From contig NZ_PQMB01000008.1 in NCBI RefSeq assembly GCF_002918555.1, forward strand, positions 427 through 64,426: a stretch of 64,000 nucleotides of DNA, in the 5' to 3' direction. Source of the stretch: Citrobacter amalonaticus. GTDB taxonomy: Bacteria; Pseudomonadota; Gammaproteobacteria; Enterobacterales; Enterobacteriaceae. The notes under the pieces are model-generated. The model was not told where the DNA came from and made no database searches. It worked only from the letters and a program-made list of their open reading frames with translations. Numbering within the stretch: the stretch's first letter is position 1; each line of letters begins with the position of its first letter. Positions 27,037-40,158 of this stretch are shown in pieces. The position numbers were made by a program, and so were the translations under genes.

Positions 27037-29538
27037 ATGGCCCTGATTGTGGAATTTACCTGTGAGCTGCCGAATGGGGTACATGCACGCCCGGCAAGCC
27101 ACGTTGAGACATTGTGCAATACTTTTACTTCACACATTGAGTGGCATAACCTGCGCACCGACCGTAAAGGTAACGCCAAGAGCGCGCTGGCGCTGATCGG
27201 CACCGACACGCTGGCAGGCGACAACTGTCAGTTACTTATCTCAGGTAAGGATGAACAGGATGCCCACCAGCGCCTGAGCCAATGGCTGCGTGATGAATTT
27301 CCTCTCTGCGATGCGCCGCTGATTGACGTCAAAAACAGCGATCTGGAGCCGCTTCCGGCATCGCTGACAAACCTGAATCCACAGCTTTTCCGCGCCCGTA
27401 GCGTCTGTGCTGGCAGTGCGGGCGGCACTCTGACGCTGCTCTCCTCGCTGGATCTCAATGCTCTGAGCGATCTCCCTTCCGCCAGCGATGTAGAAACCGA
27501 ACAATCAGCACTGGATAGCGGATTAACGTTGCTGATGAAGAATATTGAATTCCGGTTGCTCGACAGCGACGGCGCCACCAGCGCAATTCTGGAAGCGCAT
27601 CGCTCGCTGGCGAGCGACACATCACTGCGTCAGCACCTGCTGGCTGGCGTTTCACGCGGATTAAGCTGCGCCCAGGCGATCGTCGAAAGCGCCGGGCATT
27701 TCTGCGAGGAATTTGCCCGCTCCAGCAGCAGCTATCTACAGGAACGCGCGCTGGACGTGCGCGACGTCTGTTTCCAGCTGCTACAGCACATTTATGGCGA
27801 ACAGCGTTTTCCGGCACCGGGTAAACTGACTCAACCGGCTATCTGTATGGCGGATGAGCTGACGCCGAGCCAGTTCCTCGAACTGGACAAAACATTCCTG
27901 AAAGGTTTGCTGTTAAAAAGCGGCGGCACCACCTCTCACACGGTGATTCTCGCCCGTTCATTCAACATTCCCACGCTGGTGGGAGTGGAGATTGAGGCCC
28001 TGACGCCGTGGCTGCAGCAGACGGTTTACATAGACGGTAATGCTGGCGCGATTATTGTTGCACCTGATGAGCTGGTCTCCCGCTACTATCGGCAGGAAGC
28101 ACGGGTACAGGATGCTCTGCGTGAGCAGCAGCGTATCTGGCTGACCCGGGAAGCGCGCACGGCTGATGGCATCCGCATGGAAGTCGGCGCCAACATAGCT
28201 CACTCCGTGGAGGCACAGGCGGCCTTCGGCAACGGCGCCGAAGCGGTTGGCCTGTTCCGTACAGAAATGCTGTATATGGACCGCGCCAGTGCGCCAGATG
28301 AGAACGAGCTGTACAACATTTTTTGCCAGGCGCTGGAATCCGCGCGGGGACGCAGCATCATTGTGCGCACCATGGATATCGGCGGAGATAAGCCCGTTGA
28401 TTATCTGAATATTCCTGCCGAAGCCAACCCGTTTCTCGGTTATCGCGCGGTGCGTATTTATGAAGAGTACGCCGCGCTGTTTACCACTCAGCTGCGGTCA
28501 ATCCTCCGCGCATCGGCCCACGGCAGCCTGAAAATCATGATCCCGATGATCTCCTCAATGGAAGAGATCCTGTGGGTTAAAGAGAAACTGGCAGAGGCGA
28601 AACAGCAGCTGCGCAATGAACATATTCCGTTTGATGAGAAGATCCCGCTCGGCATCATGCTGGAAGTTCCATCGGTGATGTTCATCATCGATCAATGCAG
28701 TGAAGAGATTGATTTCTTTAGTATTGGTAGTAATGACCTGACGCAATATCTGCTGGCGGTCGATCGCGACAACGCCAAAGTCACCCGACACTACAACAGC
28801 CTGAATCCGGCTTTCCTGCGTGCGCTGGATTTCGCGGTGCAGGCGGTACATCGTCAGGGCAAATGGATTGGCCTGTGCGGCGAACTCGGCGCGAAAGGGT
28901 CCGTTCTACCGCTACTTGTCGGCCTGGGGCTGGACGAGATCAGCATGAGCGCACCGTCGATTCCTGCCGCTAAAGCGCGAATGGCACAGCTCGACAGCCG
29001 CGCCTGCCGCCAGTTGCTGAATCAGGCGATGGCCTGTCGCACCTCGCTCGAGGTGGAGCATCTGCTGGCCCAGTTCCGCATGGCCCAACAGGATGCGCCG
29101 CTGGTCACCGCCCGGTGCATCACGCTGGATAGCGACTGGCGCAGCAAAGAAGAGGTGATCAAAGGCATGACCGACAATCTGCTGCTGGCAGGCCGCTGTC
29201 GCTACCCGCGCAAGCTGGAAGCCGATCTGTGGGCGCGCGAGGCGGTCTTTTCCACCGGGTTAGGCTTCAGCTTTGCGATTCCACACAGCAAATCCGAACA
29301 TATTGAGCAGTCCACCATCAGCGTGGCGCGTCTGAAAACGCCGGTTCGCTGGGGTGATGATGATGCGCAGTTCATCATCATGCTGACGCTCAACAAGCAC
29401 GCCGCAGGCGACCAGCATATGCGTATCTTCTCACGCCTGGCCCGCCGCATTATGCATGAAGAATTCCGCAACGCGCTGGTTAATGCCGCTTCCGCCGAGG
29501 CTATCGCCAGCCTGCTGCAACACGAACTGGAACTTTAA
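27037..29538 (+). CDS. ptsA: multidomain PTS protein: HPr, enzyme I and EIIA domains
   Basis: A fused phosphotransferase (FrwA), 833 residues as in E. coli. Domains in order: HPr (1-about 90, His16 in NGVHARPAS), enzyme I (about 115-670, phosphohistidine His301 in [16 protein letters not shown]-binding end MLEVPSVMF and [15 protein letters not shown]), and EIIA-fructose/mannitol type (about 690-833, His750 in [10 protein letters not shown]). It can in principle carry phosphate from PEP to FrwB/FrwD without the general PTS proteins. It lies 11 bp before fsaB and diverges from frwC. Confidence 0.97.
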   Translation: MALIVEFTCELPNGVHARPASHVETLCNTFTSHIEWHNLRTDRKGNAKSALALIGTDTLAGDNCQLLISGKDEQDAHQRLSQWLRDEFPLCDAPLIDVKNSDLEPLPASLTNLNPQLFRARSVCAGSAGGTLTLLSSLDLNALSDLPSASDVETEQSALDSGLTLLMKNIEFRLLDSDGATSAILEAHRSLASDTSLRQHLLAGVSRGLSCAQAIVESAGHFCEEFARSSSSYLQERALDVRDVCFQLLQHIYGEQRFPAPGKLTQPAICMADELTPSQFLELDKTFLKGLLLKSGGTTSHTVILARSFNIPTLVGVEIEALTPWLQQTVYIDGNAGAIIVAPDELVSRYYRQEARVQDALREQQRIWLTREARTADGIRMEVGANIAHSVEAQAAFGNGAEAVGLFRTEMLYMDRASAPDENELYNIFCQALESARGRSIIVRTMDIGGDKPVDYLNIPAEANPFLGYRAVRIYEEYAALFTTQLRSILRASAHGSLKIMIPMISSMEEILWVKEKLAEAKQQLRNEHIPFDEKIPLGIMLEVPSVMFIIDQCSEEIDFFSIGSNDLTQYLLAVDRDNAKVTRHYNSLNPAFLRALDFAVQAVHRQGKWIGLCGELGAKGSVLPLLVGLGLDEISMSAPSIPAAKARMAQLDSRACRQLLNQAMACRTSLEVEHLLAQFRMAQQDAPLVTARCITLDSDWRSKEEVIKGMTDNLLLAGRCRYPRKLEADLWAREAVFSTGLGFSFAIPHSKSEHIEQSTISVARLKTPVRWGDDDAQFIIMLTLNKHAAGDQHMRIFSRLARRIMHEEFRNALVNAASAEAIASLLQHELEL

Positions 29539-29549
29539 GAGGAAATAGC

Positions 29550-30212
29550 ATGGAACTGTATCTGGATACCGCCAACGTGGCGGAAGTCGAGCGCCTGGCG
29601 CGTATCTTCCCGATTGCTGGCGTCACCACCAACCCGAGCATTGTGGCCGCGAGCAAAGAGTCCATCTGGGACGTATTGCCGGGATTGCAAAACGCCATTG
29701 GCGAGGAGGGGGTCCTCTTCGCCCAGACCATGAGCCGCGACGCACAGGGGATGGTGGAAGAAGCCAAACGTCTGAGCAACGTCGTACCGGGGATTGTGGT
29801 TAAAATTCCGGTAACCTCTGAAGGACTGGCGGCGATCAAAGTACTGAAAAAAGAGGGGATCACCACGCTGGGTACCGCCGTGTACAGCGCCTCGCAGGGT
29901 CTGCTGGCGGCGCTGGCCGGAGCAAAATATGTTGCCCCGTATGTTAACCGCATTGACGCTCAGGGCGGTGACGGCATCCGTACGGTCCAGGAACTTCAGG
30001 CGCTGCTGGAGCTGCACGCCCCGGAAAGCATGGTGCTGGCGGCCAGCTTTAAGACGCCGCGTCAGGCGCTGGATTGTCTGCTGGCTGGTTGCGAAGCCAT
30101 CACCCTTCCTTTAGATGTAGCGCAACAAATGCTCGATACCCCTGCGGTACAGTCAGCTATAGAAAAGTTTGAGCAGGACTGGAAAAACACATTTGGCAAT
30201 CTAAACCTGTAA
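29550..30212 (+). CDS. fsaB: fructose-6-phosphate aldolase B
   Basis: Transaldolase-like class I aldolase (TalC) that reversibly cleaves fructose-6-phosphate to dihydroxyacetone and glyceraldehyde-3-phosphate. It has 220 residues, as in E. coli. The Schiff-base Lys is in [12 protein letters not shown] (about 85), and the N-terminal strand [16 protein letters not shown] is typical. It sits between ptsA and gldA on the same strand, so the dihydroxyacetone it forms has a dehydrogenase next door. Confidence 0.97.
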   Translation: MELYLDTANVAEVERLARIFPIAGVTTNPSIVAASKESIWDVLPGLQNAIGEEGVLFAQTMSRDAQGMVEEAKRLSNVVPGIVVKIPVTSEGLAAIKVLKKEGITTLGTAVYSASQGLLAALAGAKYVAPYVNRIDAQGGDGIRTVQELQALLELHAPESMVLAASFKTPRQALDCLLAGCEAITLPLDVAQQMLDTPAVQSAIEKFEQDWKNTFGNLNL

Positions 30213-30266
30213 ACCTGGCGCAGAGCTGCATTCTGGCGGCTCAAAAAGCCAAAATGGAGGATATGT

Positions 30267-31370
30267 ATGGACCGCATTATTCAATCACCCGGTAAGTATA
30301 TTCAGGGTGCAGATGTCATCACGCGGCTTGGCGAATATCTCAAGCCAATGGCGGAAAGCTGGCTGGTTGTCGGCGACAAGTTTGTTTTAGGCTTTGCCCA
30401 GGGCGCGCTGGAAAAAAGTTTCAAAGATGCTGGCCTGACGCTGGAAATCGCACCGTTTGGCGGTGAATGTTCGCAAAATGAGATAGACAGACTACGTGGC
30501 GTAGCAGACAAAGCGGAGTGCGGCGCTGTGCTGGGGATCGGCGGCGGTAAAACGCTGGATACCGCGAAAGCGCTGGCACACGTTATGAACGTGCCTGTGG
30601 CTATCGCACCGACTATCGCTTCTACCGATGCGCCATGCAGCGCACTCTCCGTTATCTATACCGACGCCGGTGAGTTTGACCGCTACCTGATGCTGCCGCA
30701 TAACCCGAATATGGTGATTGTCGATACCAAAATTGTCGCGGGCGCACCTGCGCGTCTGCTGGCTGCCGGTATCGGCGATGCGCTGGCGACCTGGTTTGAA
30801 GCTCGCGCCTGTTCACGCAGCGGCGCAACCACAATGGCGGGTGGCAAGTGCACCCAGGCCGCGCTGGCGCTGGCTGAACTGTGCTACAACACGCTGCTTG
30901 AAGAAGGCGAAAAAGCGATGCTGGCCGCCGAGCAGCATGTGGTCACCCCTGCGCTGGAACGCGTGATTGAAGCCAATACCTATCTGAGTGGCGTGGGTTT
31001 TGAAAGTGGCGGCCTGGCAGCAGCACACGCGGTGCATAATGGCCTGACGGCCATTCCGGATGCACATCACTACTACCACGGCGAGAAGGTGGCTTTTGGG
31101 ACGTTGACTCAGTTGGTGCTGGAAAATGCCCCGGTTGAAGAGATCGAAACGGTGGCGGCGCTGTGCCATTCCGTTGGCCTGCCAATCACTCTTGCCCAGC
31201 TGGACATTAAACAGGATATCCCTGCGAAAATGCGTATCGTGGCGCAAGCGTCCTGTGCAGAAGGCGAAACTATTCACAACATGCCTGGCGGTTCCACGCC
31301 GGATCAGGTTTATGCCGCTCTGCTGGTTGCCGACCAGTACGGTCAGCGCTATCTGCAAGAGTGGGAATAA
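30267..31370 (+). CDS. gldA: glycerol dehydrogenase
   Basis: NAD-dependent, zinc-containing enzyme that interconverts glycerol and dihydroxyacetone, and acts on other diols and methylglyoxal-derived compounds. It has 367 residues, as in E. coli. The visible motifs are the nucleotide-binding [30 protein letters not shown], and the zinc ligands Asp171 (GIGDALATW), His254 (AAHAVHNGL) and His271 ([10 protein letters not shown]). It is the last gene of the ptsA-fsaB-gldA set and is followed by a strong terminator. Confidence 0.98.
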   Translation: MDRIIQSPGKYIQGADVITRLGEYLKPMAESWLVVGDKFVLGFAQGALEKSFKDAGLTLEIAPFGGECSQNEIDRLRGVADKAECGAVLGIGGGKTLDTAKALAHVMNVPVAIAPTIASTDAPCSALSVIYTDAGEFDRYLMLPHNPNMVIVDTKIVAGAPARLLAAGIGDALATWFEARACSRSGATTMAGGKCTQAALALAELCYNTLLEEGEKAMLAAEQHVVTPALERVIEANTYLSGVGFESGGLAAAHAVHNGLTAIPDAHHYYHGEKVAFGTLTQLVLENAPVEEIETVAALCHSVGLPITLAQLDIKQDIPAKMRIVAQASCAEGETIHNMPGGSTPDQVYAALLVADQYGQRYLQEWE

Positions 31371-31380
31371 GCCCCAAATA

Positions 31381-31411
31381 AAAATCCCCGCATTCGCGTG
31401 CGGGGATTTTT
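31381..31411. terminator. bidirectional terminator between gldA and katG
   Basis: AAAATCCCCGCAttcgcgTGCGGGGATTTTT is symmetric with A- and T-runs, so it serves both converging genes. Confidence 0.93.
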
Positions 31412-31413
31412 GT

Positions 31414-31444
31414 CACCGGATAAGCGTCAACGCCATCCGCCATT
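31414..31444. repeat. partial REP unit before the katG 3' end
   Basis: CACCGGATAAGCGTCAACGCCATCCGCC is a palindromic-unit-like sequence in the 38 bp between the terminator and katG. Confidence 0.6.
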
Positions 31445-31449
31445 TTTGC

Positions 31450-33630
<2,181 letters not shown>

Positions 33631-33659
33631 CTATATGCTCCCTTTACAGTGTTATCGTT

Positions 33660-33760
33660 ACGATATACACCTCTTGAGAATAGATATAGTTGAAATAATC
33701 CACAGATTCGATAGCCAATACCTTTTATATTTTACGTTACGAAGATGTAGATCAATGTTA
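33660..33760 (-). promoter_or_regulatory. katG promoter region with OxyR-like quarter sites
   Basis: GAATAGATATAGTTG and ATTCGATAGCCAATA (about 33677-33724) provide ATAG/CTAT elements spaced as in OxyR sites upstream of katG. Individual contacts cannot be fixed by eye. Confidence 0.55.
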
Positions 33761-33765
33761 ACGAG

Positions 33766-33790
33766 AAAAAGCCCTCCGCAGAGGGCCGAA
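33766..33790 (-). terminator. terminator after metF
   Basis: On the minus strand GGCCCTCtgcgGAGGGC is followed by TTTTTC, 6 bp after the metF stop. Confidence 0.85.
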
Positions 33791-33795
33791 GCATT

Positions 33796-34689
<894 letters not shown>

Positions 34690-34722
34690 TTACCTCATCA
34701 ATCGTTTATCGTTATATGTTGT

Positions 34723-34754
34723 GAACATCTATCCGTTTAGACGTCCAGATGTAA
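34723..34754. promoter_or_regulatory. MetJ operator (met boxes) of metF
   Basis: Four tandem 8-mers read GAACATCT, ATCCGTTT, AGACGTCC and AGATGTAA, against the consensus AGACGTCT. They lie 37-68 bp upstream of the metF start. Confidence 0.85.
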
Positions 34755-34838
34755 AAATGACGGAAAAGGGAGATGCCGTCAACAGAAAAATCACTGCCGA
34801 CGTTGAGGAATCCTCAAGGAAGTTGAAAAAAATTCACG

Positions 34839-35747
34839 TCAGCCTGAAATGGTGAGAGATGGCATTATCAGCGTCGTAACCCACTGCAAGCGTGCGGCAT
34901 TCTCAGGCAGCATCACCAGTCCGGCGCTGATATGTAATTCAGGGTCGCTGAGCGGGCGAAATACCACGCCCTGACGCTGAATGGCGGCAAAGGAGGACGG
35001 CATGAGGCTCAGGCCGTCGCCGTGGGCGATTCGTGCAAGCAGCACGTCATGCTGCAAAGGCTCCTCCAGACAGACAGGGGAGTAACCAGCCCGCCGGAAC
35101 GTTTGCCGGGTGTAATCAAAAAAAGCGGGATTACGTTCACGTTTGAACCAGAAGAGCGGCCGGTGATTAAGCGCATTAAGGAAGAGCGATGTCAGGCTCG
35201 CTTCCGGCCAGCTGGCCGGCAAGGCAGCAATTAACGGATCCTGCCCACCGAGCAGCGTAACGACTAATCCAGCGGTCTCAAGCGGCAGCGCCACCAGCGC
35301 AGCATCCAGTTTTCCCCGTCGGACCTGACGAACCAGCTCTGGCGAGCCATGACGCACAACATGCAGCGTATCTACGCGAGTATTGACTTGTGTTTCCAGC
35401 GAAGCAAAAACACCCTGTTCAAACGCGGTACTTAATCCCAGGCGTAACACCGGCACACCGTTTTGCGCCAGTTGGTGCAGCGCAGCATACGTTTTTTCCT
35501 GTAGCGCCAGCAGCGGGCGAATAATCTCCAGCACGCGGAGTCCCTCATCCGTCAGCGTCAGTCCTTTGGTATGACGGACAAAAAGCGTCACCCCCAGACG
35601 TTCTTCAAGCTGGCGAATATGGCGGCTGAGGGGCGGCTGCGACATAAACAAACGCTGCGCCGCACGGCTCATGTTGTTCTCTTCCGCCACCACGGCAAAG
35701 TAGCGCAGCAGGCGAATATCCAGCGAGTGCAGAGTCGATGTTGTCAT
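34839..35747 (-). CDS. LysR-family transcriptional regulator, accessory
   Basis: 302 residues. The N-terminal winged helix is RAAQRLFMSQPPLSRHIRQLEERLG (about 25-50), with a typical substrate-binding domain after residue 90. I do not recognise a named ortholog. It diverges from a carboxymuconolactone-decarboxylase-family gene 86 bp away, the usual LysR/target layout. A palindrome ATACCgaaaaGGTAT overlaps its own start codon, which suggests autorepression. The pair sits between metF and metL, where E. coli K-12 has nothing. Confidence 0.9.
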   Translation of the reverse strand: MTTSTLHSLDIRLLRYFAVVAEENNMSRAAQRLFMSQPPLSRHIRQLEERLGVTLFVRHTKGLTLTDEGLRVLEIIRPLLALQEKTYAALHQLAQNGVPVLRLGLSTAFEQGVFASLETQVNTRVDTLHVVRHGSPELVRQVRRGKLDAALVALPLETAGLVVTLLGGQDPLIAALPASWPEASLTSLFLNALNHRPLFWFKRERNPAFFDYTRQTFRRAGYSPVCLEEPLQHDVLLARIAHGDGLSLMPSSFAAIQRQGVVFRPLSDPELHISAGLVMLPENAARLQWVTTLIMPSLTISG

Positions 35748-35760
35748 ACCGAAAAGGTAT
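35746..35760. promoter_or_regulatory. LysR-type palindrome over the regulator start codon
   Basis: ATACCGAAAAGGTAT has perfect 5-bp arms and the T-N11-A pattern. A half-related AACGGTATTATCC follows at about 35768. The position covers the LysR ATG (35745-35747). Confidence 0.7.
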
Positions 35761-35833
35761 CACGGAAACGGTATTATCCAAATCACTCCTCGCGGCCTAC
35801 TCTCATACCACATCAGCACACGAGGGATACATC

Positions 35834-36205
35834 ATGCATTCAGAACGCTTTATTACGGGTCAAAAGATGTTACGACAGGTGGATGGCAAAGGAGGTGAGG
35901 CCGTCGTCGAAAGTCTGAAAGACATTGCGCCAGACTTCGCCCGCTACCTGATCGAATTTCCTTTTGGCGATATCTATTCCCGGCCAGGACTGGATTTACG
36001 CAGCCGGGAAGTCGCGACCGTCGCCGCATTAACCGCGTTGGGCAACGCCACGCCGCAGCTGAAAGTACACATTTCCGCCGCGCTGCACGTGGGTTTAACA
36101 CAGGAAGAAATTATTGAAGTGATAATGCAGATGGCGGTCTATGCGGGCTTTCCGGCCGCGCTGAACGGCCTGTTCGCCGCAAAAGAGGTTTTTGCCGGTC
36201 GGTAA
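35834..36205 (+). CDS. carboxymuconolactone decarboxylase family protein
   Basis: Small alpha-helical protein, 123 residues from the ATG at 35834 (MHSERFITGQ) with GAGGG upstream. The family core is visible: LDLRSREVATVAALTALGNATPQLKVHISAALHVGLTQEEIIEVIMQMAVYAGFPAALNGL (read here in pieces, about residues 52-112). It has no Cys, so the AhpD-type CxxC peroxidase site is absent, and it fits the decarboxylase/PcaC-like branch. The substrate is unknown. No aromatic-degradation genes are nearby. It is probably controlled by the divergent LysR gene. Confidence 0.85.
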   Translation: MHSERFITGQKMLRQVDGKGGEAVVESLKDIAPDFARYLIEFPFGDIYSRPGLDLRSREVATVAALTALGNATPQLKVHISAALHVGLTQEEIIEVIMQMAVYAGFPAALNGLFAAKEVFAGR

Positions 36206-36295
36206 AGCGCCGGATGGCGATGCTGACGCCTCTCATCCGGCCTGCATGATGCCCGAACCGTAGGCCGGATAAGCACAGTGCCATCCGGCAACAAA
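36206..36295. repeat. BIME: two REP units between the CMD gene and metL
   Basis: GCGCCGGATGGCGATGCTG...CATCCGGCCTGC and GTAGGCCGGATAAGC...GCCATCCGGC form two opposed palindromic units between convergent genes. Confidence 0.9.
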
Positions 36296-36297
36296 AA

Positions 36298-38730
36298 CTA
36301 CAGCAGCTGCGCCAGACGGTTGATATCGGACTGAATCGCCCCGGCGGTAACATCCCGCCCCGCTCCCGGCCCACGGATCACCAGCGGGTTATCGCGGTAC
36401 CAGCGACTTTCGATAGCAAACACGTTATCGCACGGCAGCAGCGCCGCCAGCGGGTGTTCCGGACGTACCGCCTCGACACCCACGCGGGCCTTGCCGTTGG
36501 CGTCGAAACGCGCCACATAACGTAGCACCAGCCCCATTTCGCGGGCAGCCTCCAGGCGCTGTACCATCTGTTCGTTCAGCTCATCGCCATTTTCAAAGAA
36601 ATGGTCAACAGAGCCTTCTTCACAGTGCGCAGGCACCAGCGACTCAACACGCACCTGATCCGGCTCAATATCATAACCCGCCTCACGCGCCAGGATCACC
36701 AGCTTACGCATCACATCTTTACCAGAGAGGTCAACGCGCGGGTCGGGTTCCGTTAGCCCTTGCTGCCAGGCCTGATCCACCAGATCGGTAAACGGTACGG
36801 AACCATCAAACTGCAGGAACAGCCAGGAGAGCGTGCCGGAGAAGATCCCGCTGATCGACAAAATGGTGTCGCCGCTGTCGATGAGATCGCGCACCGTGTA
36901 GTTGATCGGCAAGCCTGCGCCAACGGTGGCGTTGTACAGCCAGCGCCGTCCGGTCTTCTCGAATGCATCGTGGATCTGGCGATACTTATCACTGCTGCTC
37001 GCCCCCGCCAGTTTATTGGCGCTGATAACGTGGAAGCCGTGGCTGGCGAAATCAAGATACTGATCGGCCAGCTGTTCGCTTGCAGTCACATCCAGCACCA
37101 CCAGATCGTCATACGGGTGCGCGCGCATCCACAGGAACAGTGACTCTTCATCCTGCTCAATGGCTTCGTCGTTAAAGAACGCCAGCGCACGGCTGGCATC
37201 CAGCCCGTCATAACTCAGCAGGCTACGGCGGCTATCCACCACGCCCGCCAGCACAAATTCAAACCCGGTACGCGCCGAGAGCGTGCTCTGTTCACGGGCG
37301 AACAGTTCCAGCCAGCGAGAGCCAATGTTGCCTTTGCCGAACAGCACCAGGCCGATGCGTTTTTCGGCACGGAAAATCGACTGGTGCAGCCCCTGAATCA
37401 GACTCTCCGTCGGACCGGTACGCAGTACGGCGACCAGGCTTATGCCTTCTTCCGACTGCCAGGTAAACTCCACCGGCTGGCCCTTTAACTGCTGCCAGAA
37501 ACGATGGCAGTGCAACGGGTTACGGGTGACGCCAGCCCCCACCATCGCGACCAGCGCCAGCCCCTGACGTAAGCGCAGCTCGCCGGGCAGACCCGCGTCA
37601 TCAAGCAGTTTCAGCACGCTGTCGGCCACTTCGGAGGTGTAGCAAAATTGCAGCAACTTACGGTCATTGTGAACGCCCACCGCCAGCGGACGCACCTGCG
37701 CACGCTTAAGGATCTGGTCAATATCCTTGTGTGCCTGTTTAAAATCAAGACTGGCGGGAACCTGAAACTCGATCAGACAGACATCGTCATGGCTGGTCAC
37801 GATACGGGCGCCCGTTCCGGAGGCCAGCACGCGCTCAATGCGTGTGGAGCCCTGATCCGGCGTATAGCTACAGCGCAGTTGCAGATCGATATCGCTACCG
37901 GAAACCGGCTGTAACGTACGGGTGTGCAGAACCGGCGCAGCCAGACGCGCCAGTTCGCTCGCTTCGTCCAGACGCAGCAACGGCAGCAGACAGGCATCCT
38001 TCACTTTACGCGGGTCAGCGCTGTAAACCCCGGCCACATCGCTCCAGATAGTCACGCGGGAAACGCCCGCCAGCGCGCCGATTTGCGTCGCGGAGTAGTC
38101 GGAACCGTTACGGCCCAGCAGTACCGTTTCCCCGGCATGACTTCGGCTAATAAACCCCGTGACCACCAGACGTTTGCCGGGATGCTGGACCAACAGCTGT
38201 TGCAGCAGGGGATAAGAAAGCCCTTCATCCACCTGCGGCTGTGCCGCGCGCTCGGCGCGTAAAAATTCACGCGCGTCCAGCCAGGCGGAGGCCAGTCCCT
38301 GCTGGTTCAATACCGCAGACATCAGACGCGCTGACCACACTTCACCGTGACCAACGACTTCCGCATAGACGGCGTCCGTCACGCCGGCATCAAGCAGCCC
38401 GGCAAGACGTTCAAGATCGCCAATGAACATGCTGATTAACCCGTCGGCAACCTCTGCGGGAAGCAGCCCGCTAATCAGATCGCACTGATAGCGACGTAAG
38501 GTTTGTTGCACCTGATGCGCAGAGAGCCTGTCGGTCTGGCTTAATTTCAGCCAGCTAATCAGCTGGTTGGTGGTACTGCCTGCGGCGGAAACCACCATCA
38601 TATCGTCAGGCTGCGAGTATTCCGCCATGATGCCTGCGACACGCAGATAACACTTCACGTCTGCCAGACTACTGCCACCAAATTTATGCAGCTGACGGCC
38701 CTTCGCCCCTGCCTGCGCAATCACACTCAT
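36298..38730 (-). CDS. metL: bifunctional aspartokinase II / homoserine dehydrogenase II
   Basis: Catalyses the first and third steps of the aspartate-to-methionine branch. It has 810 residues, as in E. coli. The N-terminal aspartokinase has HKFGGSSLADVKCY and FISRSHAGETVLLGRNGSDYSA. A linker with ACT-like segments follows, then the dehydrogenase from about residue 460 (GLVLFGKGNIGSRWLE as the NAD fold, NATVGAGLPINYT and SGIFSGTLSWLF). It starts 2 bp after the metB stop, forming the metBL operon under MetJ. Confidence 0.98.
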   Translation of the reverse strand: MSVIAQAGAKGRQLHKFGGSSLADVKCYLRVAGIMAEYSQPDDMMVVSAAGSTTNQLISWLKLSQTDRLSAHQVQQTLRRYQCDLISGLLPAEVADGLISMFIGDLERLAGLLDAGVTDAVYAEVVGHGEVWSARLMSAVLNQQGLASAWLDAREFLRAERAAQPQVDEGLSYPLLQQLLVQHPGKRLVVTGFISRSHAGETVLLGRNGSDYSATQIGALAGVSRVTIWSDVAGVYSADPRKVKDACLLPLLRLDEASELARLAAPVLHTRTLQPVSGSDIDLQLRCSYTPDQGSTRIERVLASGTGARIVTSHDDVCLIEFQVPASLDFKQAHKDIDQILKRAQVRPLAVGVHNDRKLLQFCYTSEVADSVLKLLDDAGLPGELRLRQGLALVAMVGAGVTRNPLHCHRFWQQLKGQPVEFTWQSEEGISLVAVLRTGPTESLIQGLHQSIFRAEKRIGLVLFGKGNIGSRWLELFAREQSTLSARTGFEFVLAGVVDSRRSLLSYDGLDASRALAFFNDEAIEQDEESLFLWMRAHPYDDLVVLDVTASEQLADQYLDFASHGFHVISANKLAGASSSDKYRQIHDAFEKTGRRWLYNATVGAGLPINYTVRDLIDSGDTILSISGIFSGTLSWLFLQFDGSVPFTDLVDQAWQQGLTEPDPRVDLSGKDVMRKLVILAREAGYDIEPDQVRVESLVPAHCEEGSVDHFFENGDELNEQMVQRLEAAREMGLVLRYVARFDANGKARVGVEAVRPEHPLAALLPCDNVFAIESRWYRDNPLVIRGPGAGRDVTAGAIQSDINRLAQLL

Positions 38731-38732
38731 TT

Positions 38733-39893
38733 TTACCCCTTGTTTGCAGCCCGGAAGCCATTTTCCAGGTCGGCAATTAAATCTTCGCCATCTTCAATAC
38801 CAGTGGAGATACGCAACAGCGTTTCGGAGATCCCGGCGGCGGCACGCGCTTCTGGCGCCATGCCGGCATGGGTCATCGTTGCGGCGTGAGAGATTAAACT
38901 TTCCACTCCCCCTAATGATTCCGCCAGCGTAAACAACGACAGACCGCCAAGAAAACGACGCAGCGTCTGCTCATCGCCATCCAGTTCAAAACTCAACATC
39001 GCGCCAAAGCCTTTCTGCTGGCGTGCGGCAATTTCATGCCCCTGATTCTCCGGCAGCGACGGGTGATACAGTTTCTTCACCAGCGGCTGGGTTTGCAGGA
39101 AATCGACAATCGCCTGAGCATTACGCTGCGCCACTTCCATACGCGGCGACAATGTACGTAACCCGCGCAGCAACAGATAGCTATCAAATGCACTGCCGGT
39201 AACGCCAATATTGTTCGCCCACCATGCCAGCTCAGTCACGGTTTCCGGATCTTTTGCAATCACCACACCGGCCACCACATCGGAGTGACCGTTCAGGTAT
39301 TTCGTGCATGAATGCAACACCAGATCGGCGCCCAATGCCAGCGGATTTTGCAGTGCCGGGCTTAAAAAAGTATTGTCCACAACGCTCACCGCCCCGGCAT
39401 CTCTGGCCAACTGGCAGATTTTCGCAATATCCACCACCCGTAACAGCGGATTACTCGGGCTTTCCACCAGCACCAGCTTCGGTTTTTCCGCCAGCGCAGC
39501 CTGCAACGCGTTTTCATCGCCCTGATCGACAAACCGCACGCGATAGCAGCCATGCTTTGCCAGACTATCGAACAGACGATAGCTGCCGCCATAGCAATCA
39601 TGCGGTGCAACCAGCAGATCGCCAGGCTTCAGGAACACCGTCGTCACCAGGTGAATCGCCGACATGCCGGTATTGGTCAATACCGCACCGCCGCCGCCTT
39701 CCAGCTCCGCCAGCGCACGCTGAACCACATCACGCGTGGGATTACCACGACGTGAATAATCATGGGCGCGAGGCTCATTAAAACCGGTAAAGTTATAGGT
39801 GCTGGAGAGATGAATCGGTGGGACGACGCAACCGTATTGCTCGTCGTCATTTAACCCGCTACGCACTGCGATGGTGGCCTGTTTACGCGTCAT
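38733..39893 (-). CDS. metB: cystathionine gamma-synthase
   Basis: PLP enzyme that joins O-succinylhomoserine and cysteine to cystathionine. It has 386 residues, as in E. coli. The PLP Lys198 is in HSCTKYLNGHSDV, and YSRRGNPTRD and ESPSNPLL are substrate-binding motifs. It is first in metBL and diverges from metJ across a set of met boxes. Confidence 0.98.
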   Translation of the reverse strand: MTRKQATIAVRSGLNDDEQYGCVVPPIHLSSTYNFTGFNEPRAHDYSRRGNPTRDVVQRALAELEGGGGAVLTNTGMSAIHLVTTVFLKPGDLLVAPHDCYGGSYRLFDSLAKHGCYRVRFVDQGDENALQAALAEKPKLVLVESPSNPLLRVVDIAKICQLARDAGAVSVVDNTFLSPALQNPLALGADLVLHSCTKYLNGHSDVVAGVVIAKDPETVTELAWWANNIGVTGSAFDSYLLLRGLRTLSPRMEVAQRNAQAIVDFLQTQPLVKKLYHPSLPENQGHEIAARQQKGFGAMLSFELDGDEQTLRRFLGGLSLFTLAESLGGVESLISHAATMTHAGMAPEARAAAGISETLLRISTGIEDGEDLIADLENGFRAANKG

Positions 39894-39954
39894 GTGAAGA
39901 TATTCCTGACTGAGTCGGTGAAAAGTCAGGCACCAGAGTAATCATTGTCACAAT

Positions 39955-40002
39955 AGACGTCAACACATCTGGACATCTAAACTTCTTTGCGTATAGATTG
40001 AG
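39955..40002. promoter_or_regulatory. MetJ operator (met boxes) between metB and metJ
   Basis: Six tandem 8-mers: AGACGTCA, ACACATCT, GGACATCT, AAACTTCT, TTGCGTAT and AGATTGAG. The first and third are closest to AGACGTCT. The array sits in the divergent promoter, as in E. coli. Confidence 0.85.
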
Positions 40003-40158
40003 CAAACTGGAAATAGCCGTTAAAATTATCTGCATTAGCGCACATCTACAGGTGCTTAATCCGTGTCACGGTATCACCTGTACGGTAAACTATGCGGGAT
40101 TACGGCCAGACGCGATGATTCTGGCCTTTAACTAATGACTAGAGGATTAAGGTATCTC

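Noticed and set aside
34803-34818. Palindrome TTGAGGAATCCTCAA after the LysR gene as a terminator
   Set aside because: The stem has no loop room and is not followed by a T-run on the minus strand. An A/T-rich tract lies on the wrong side.
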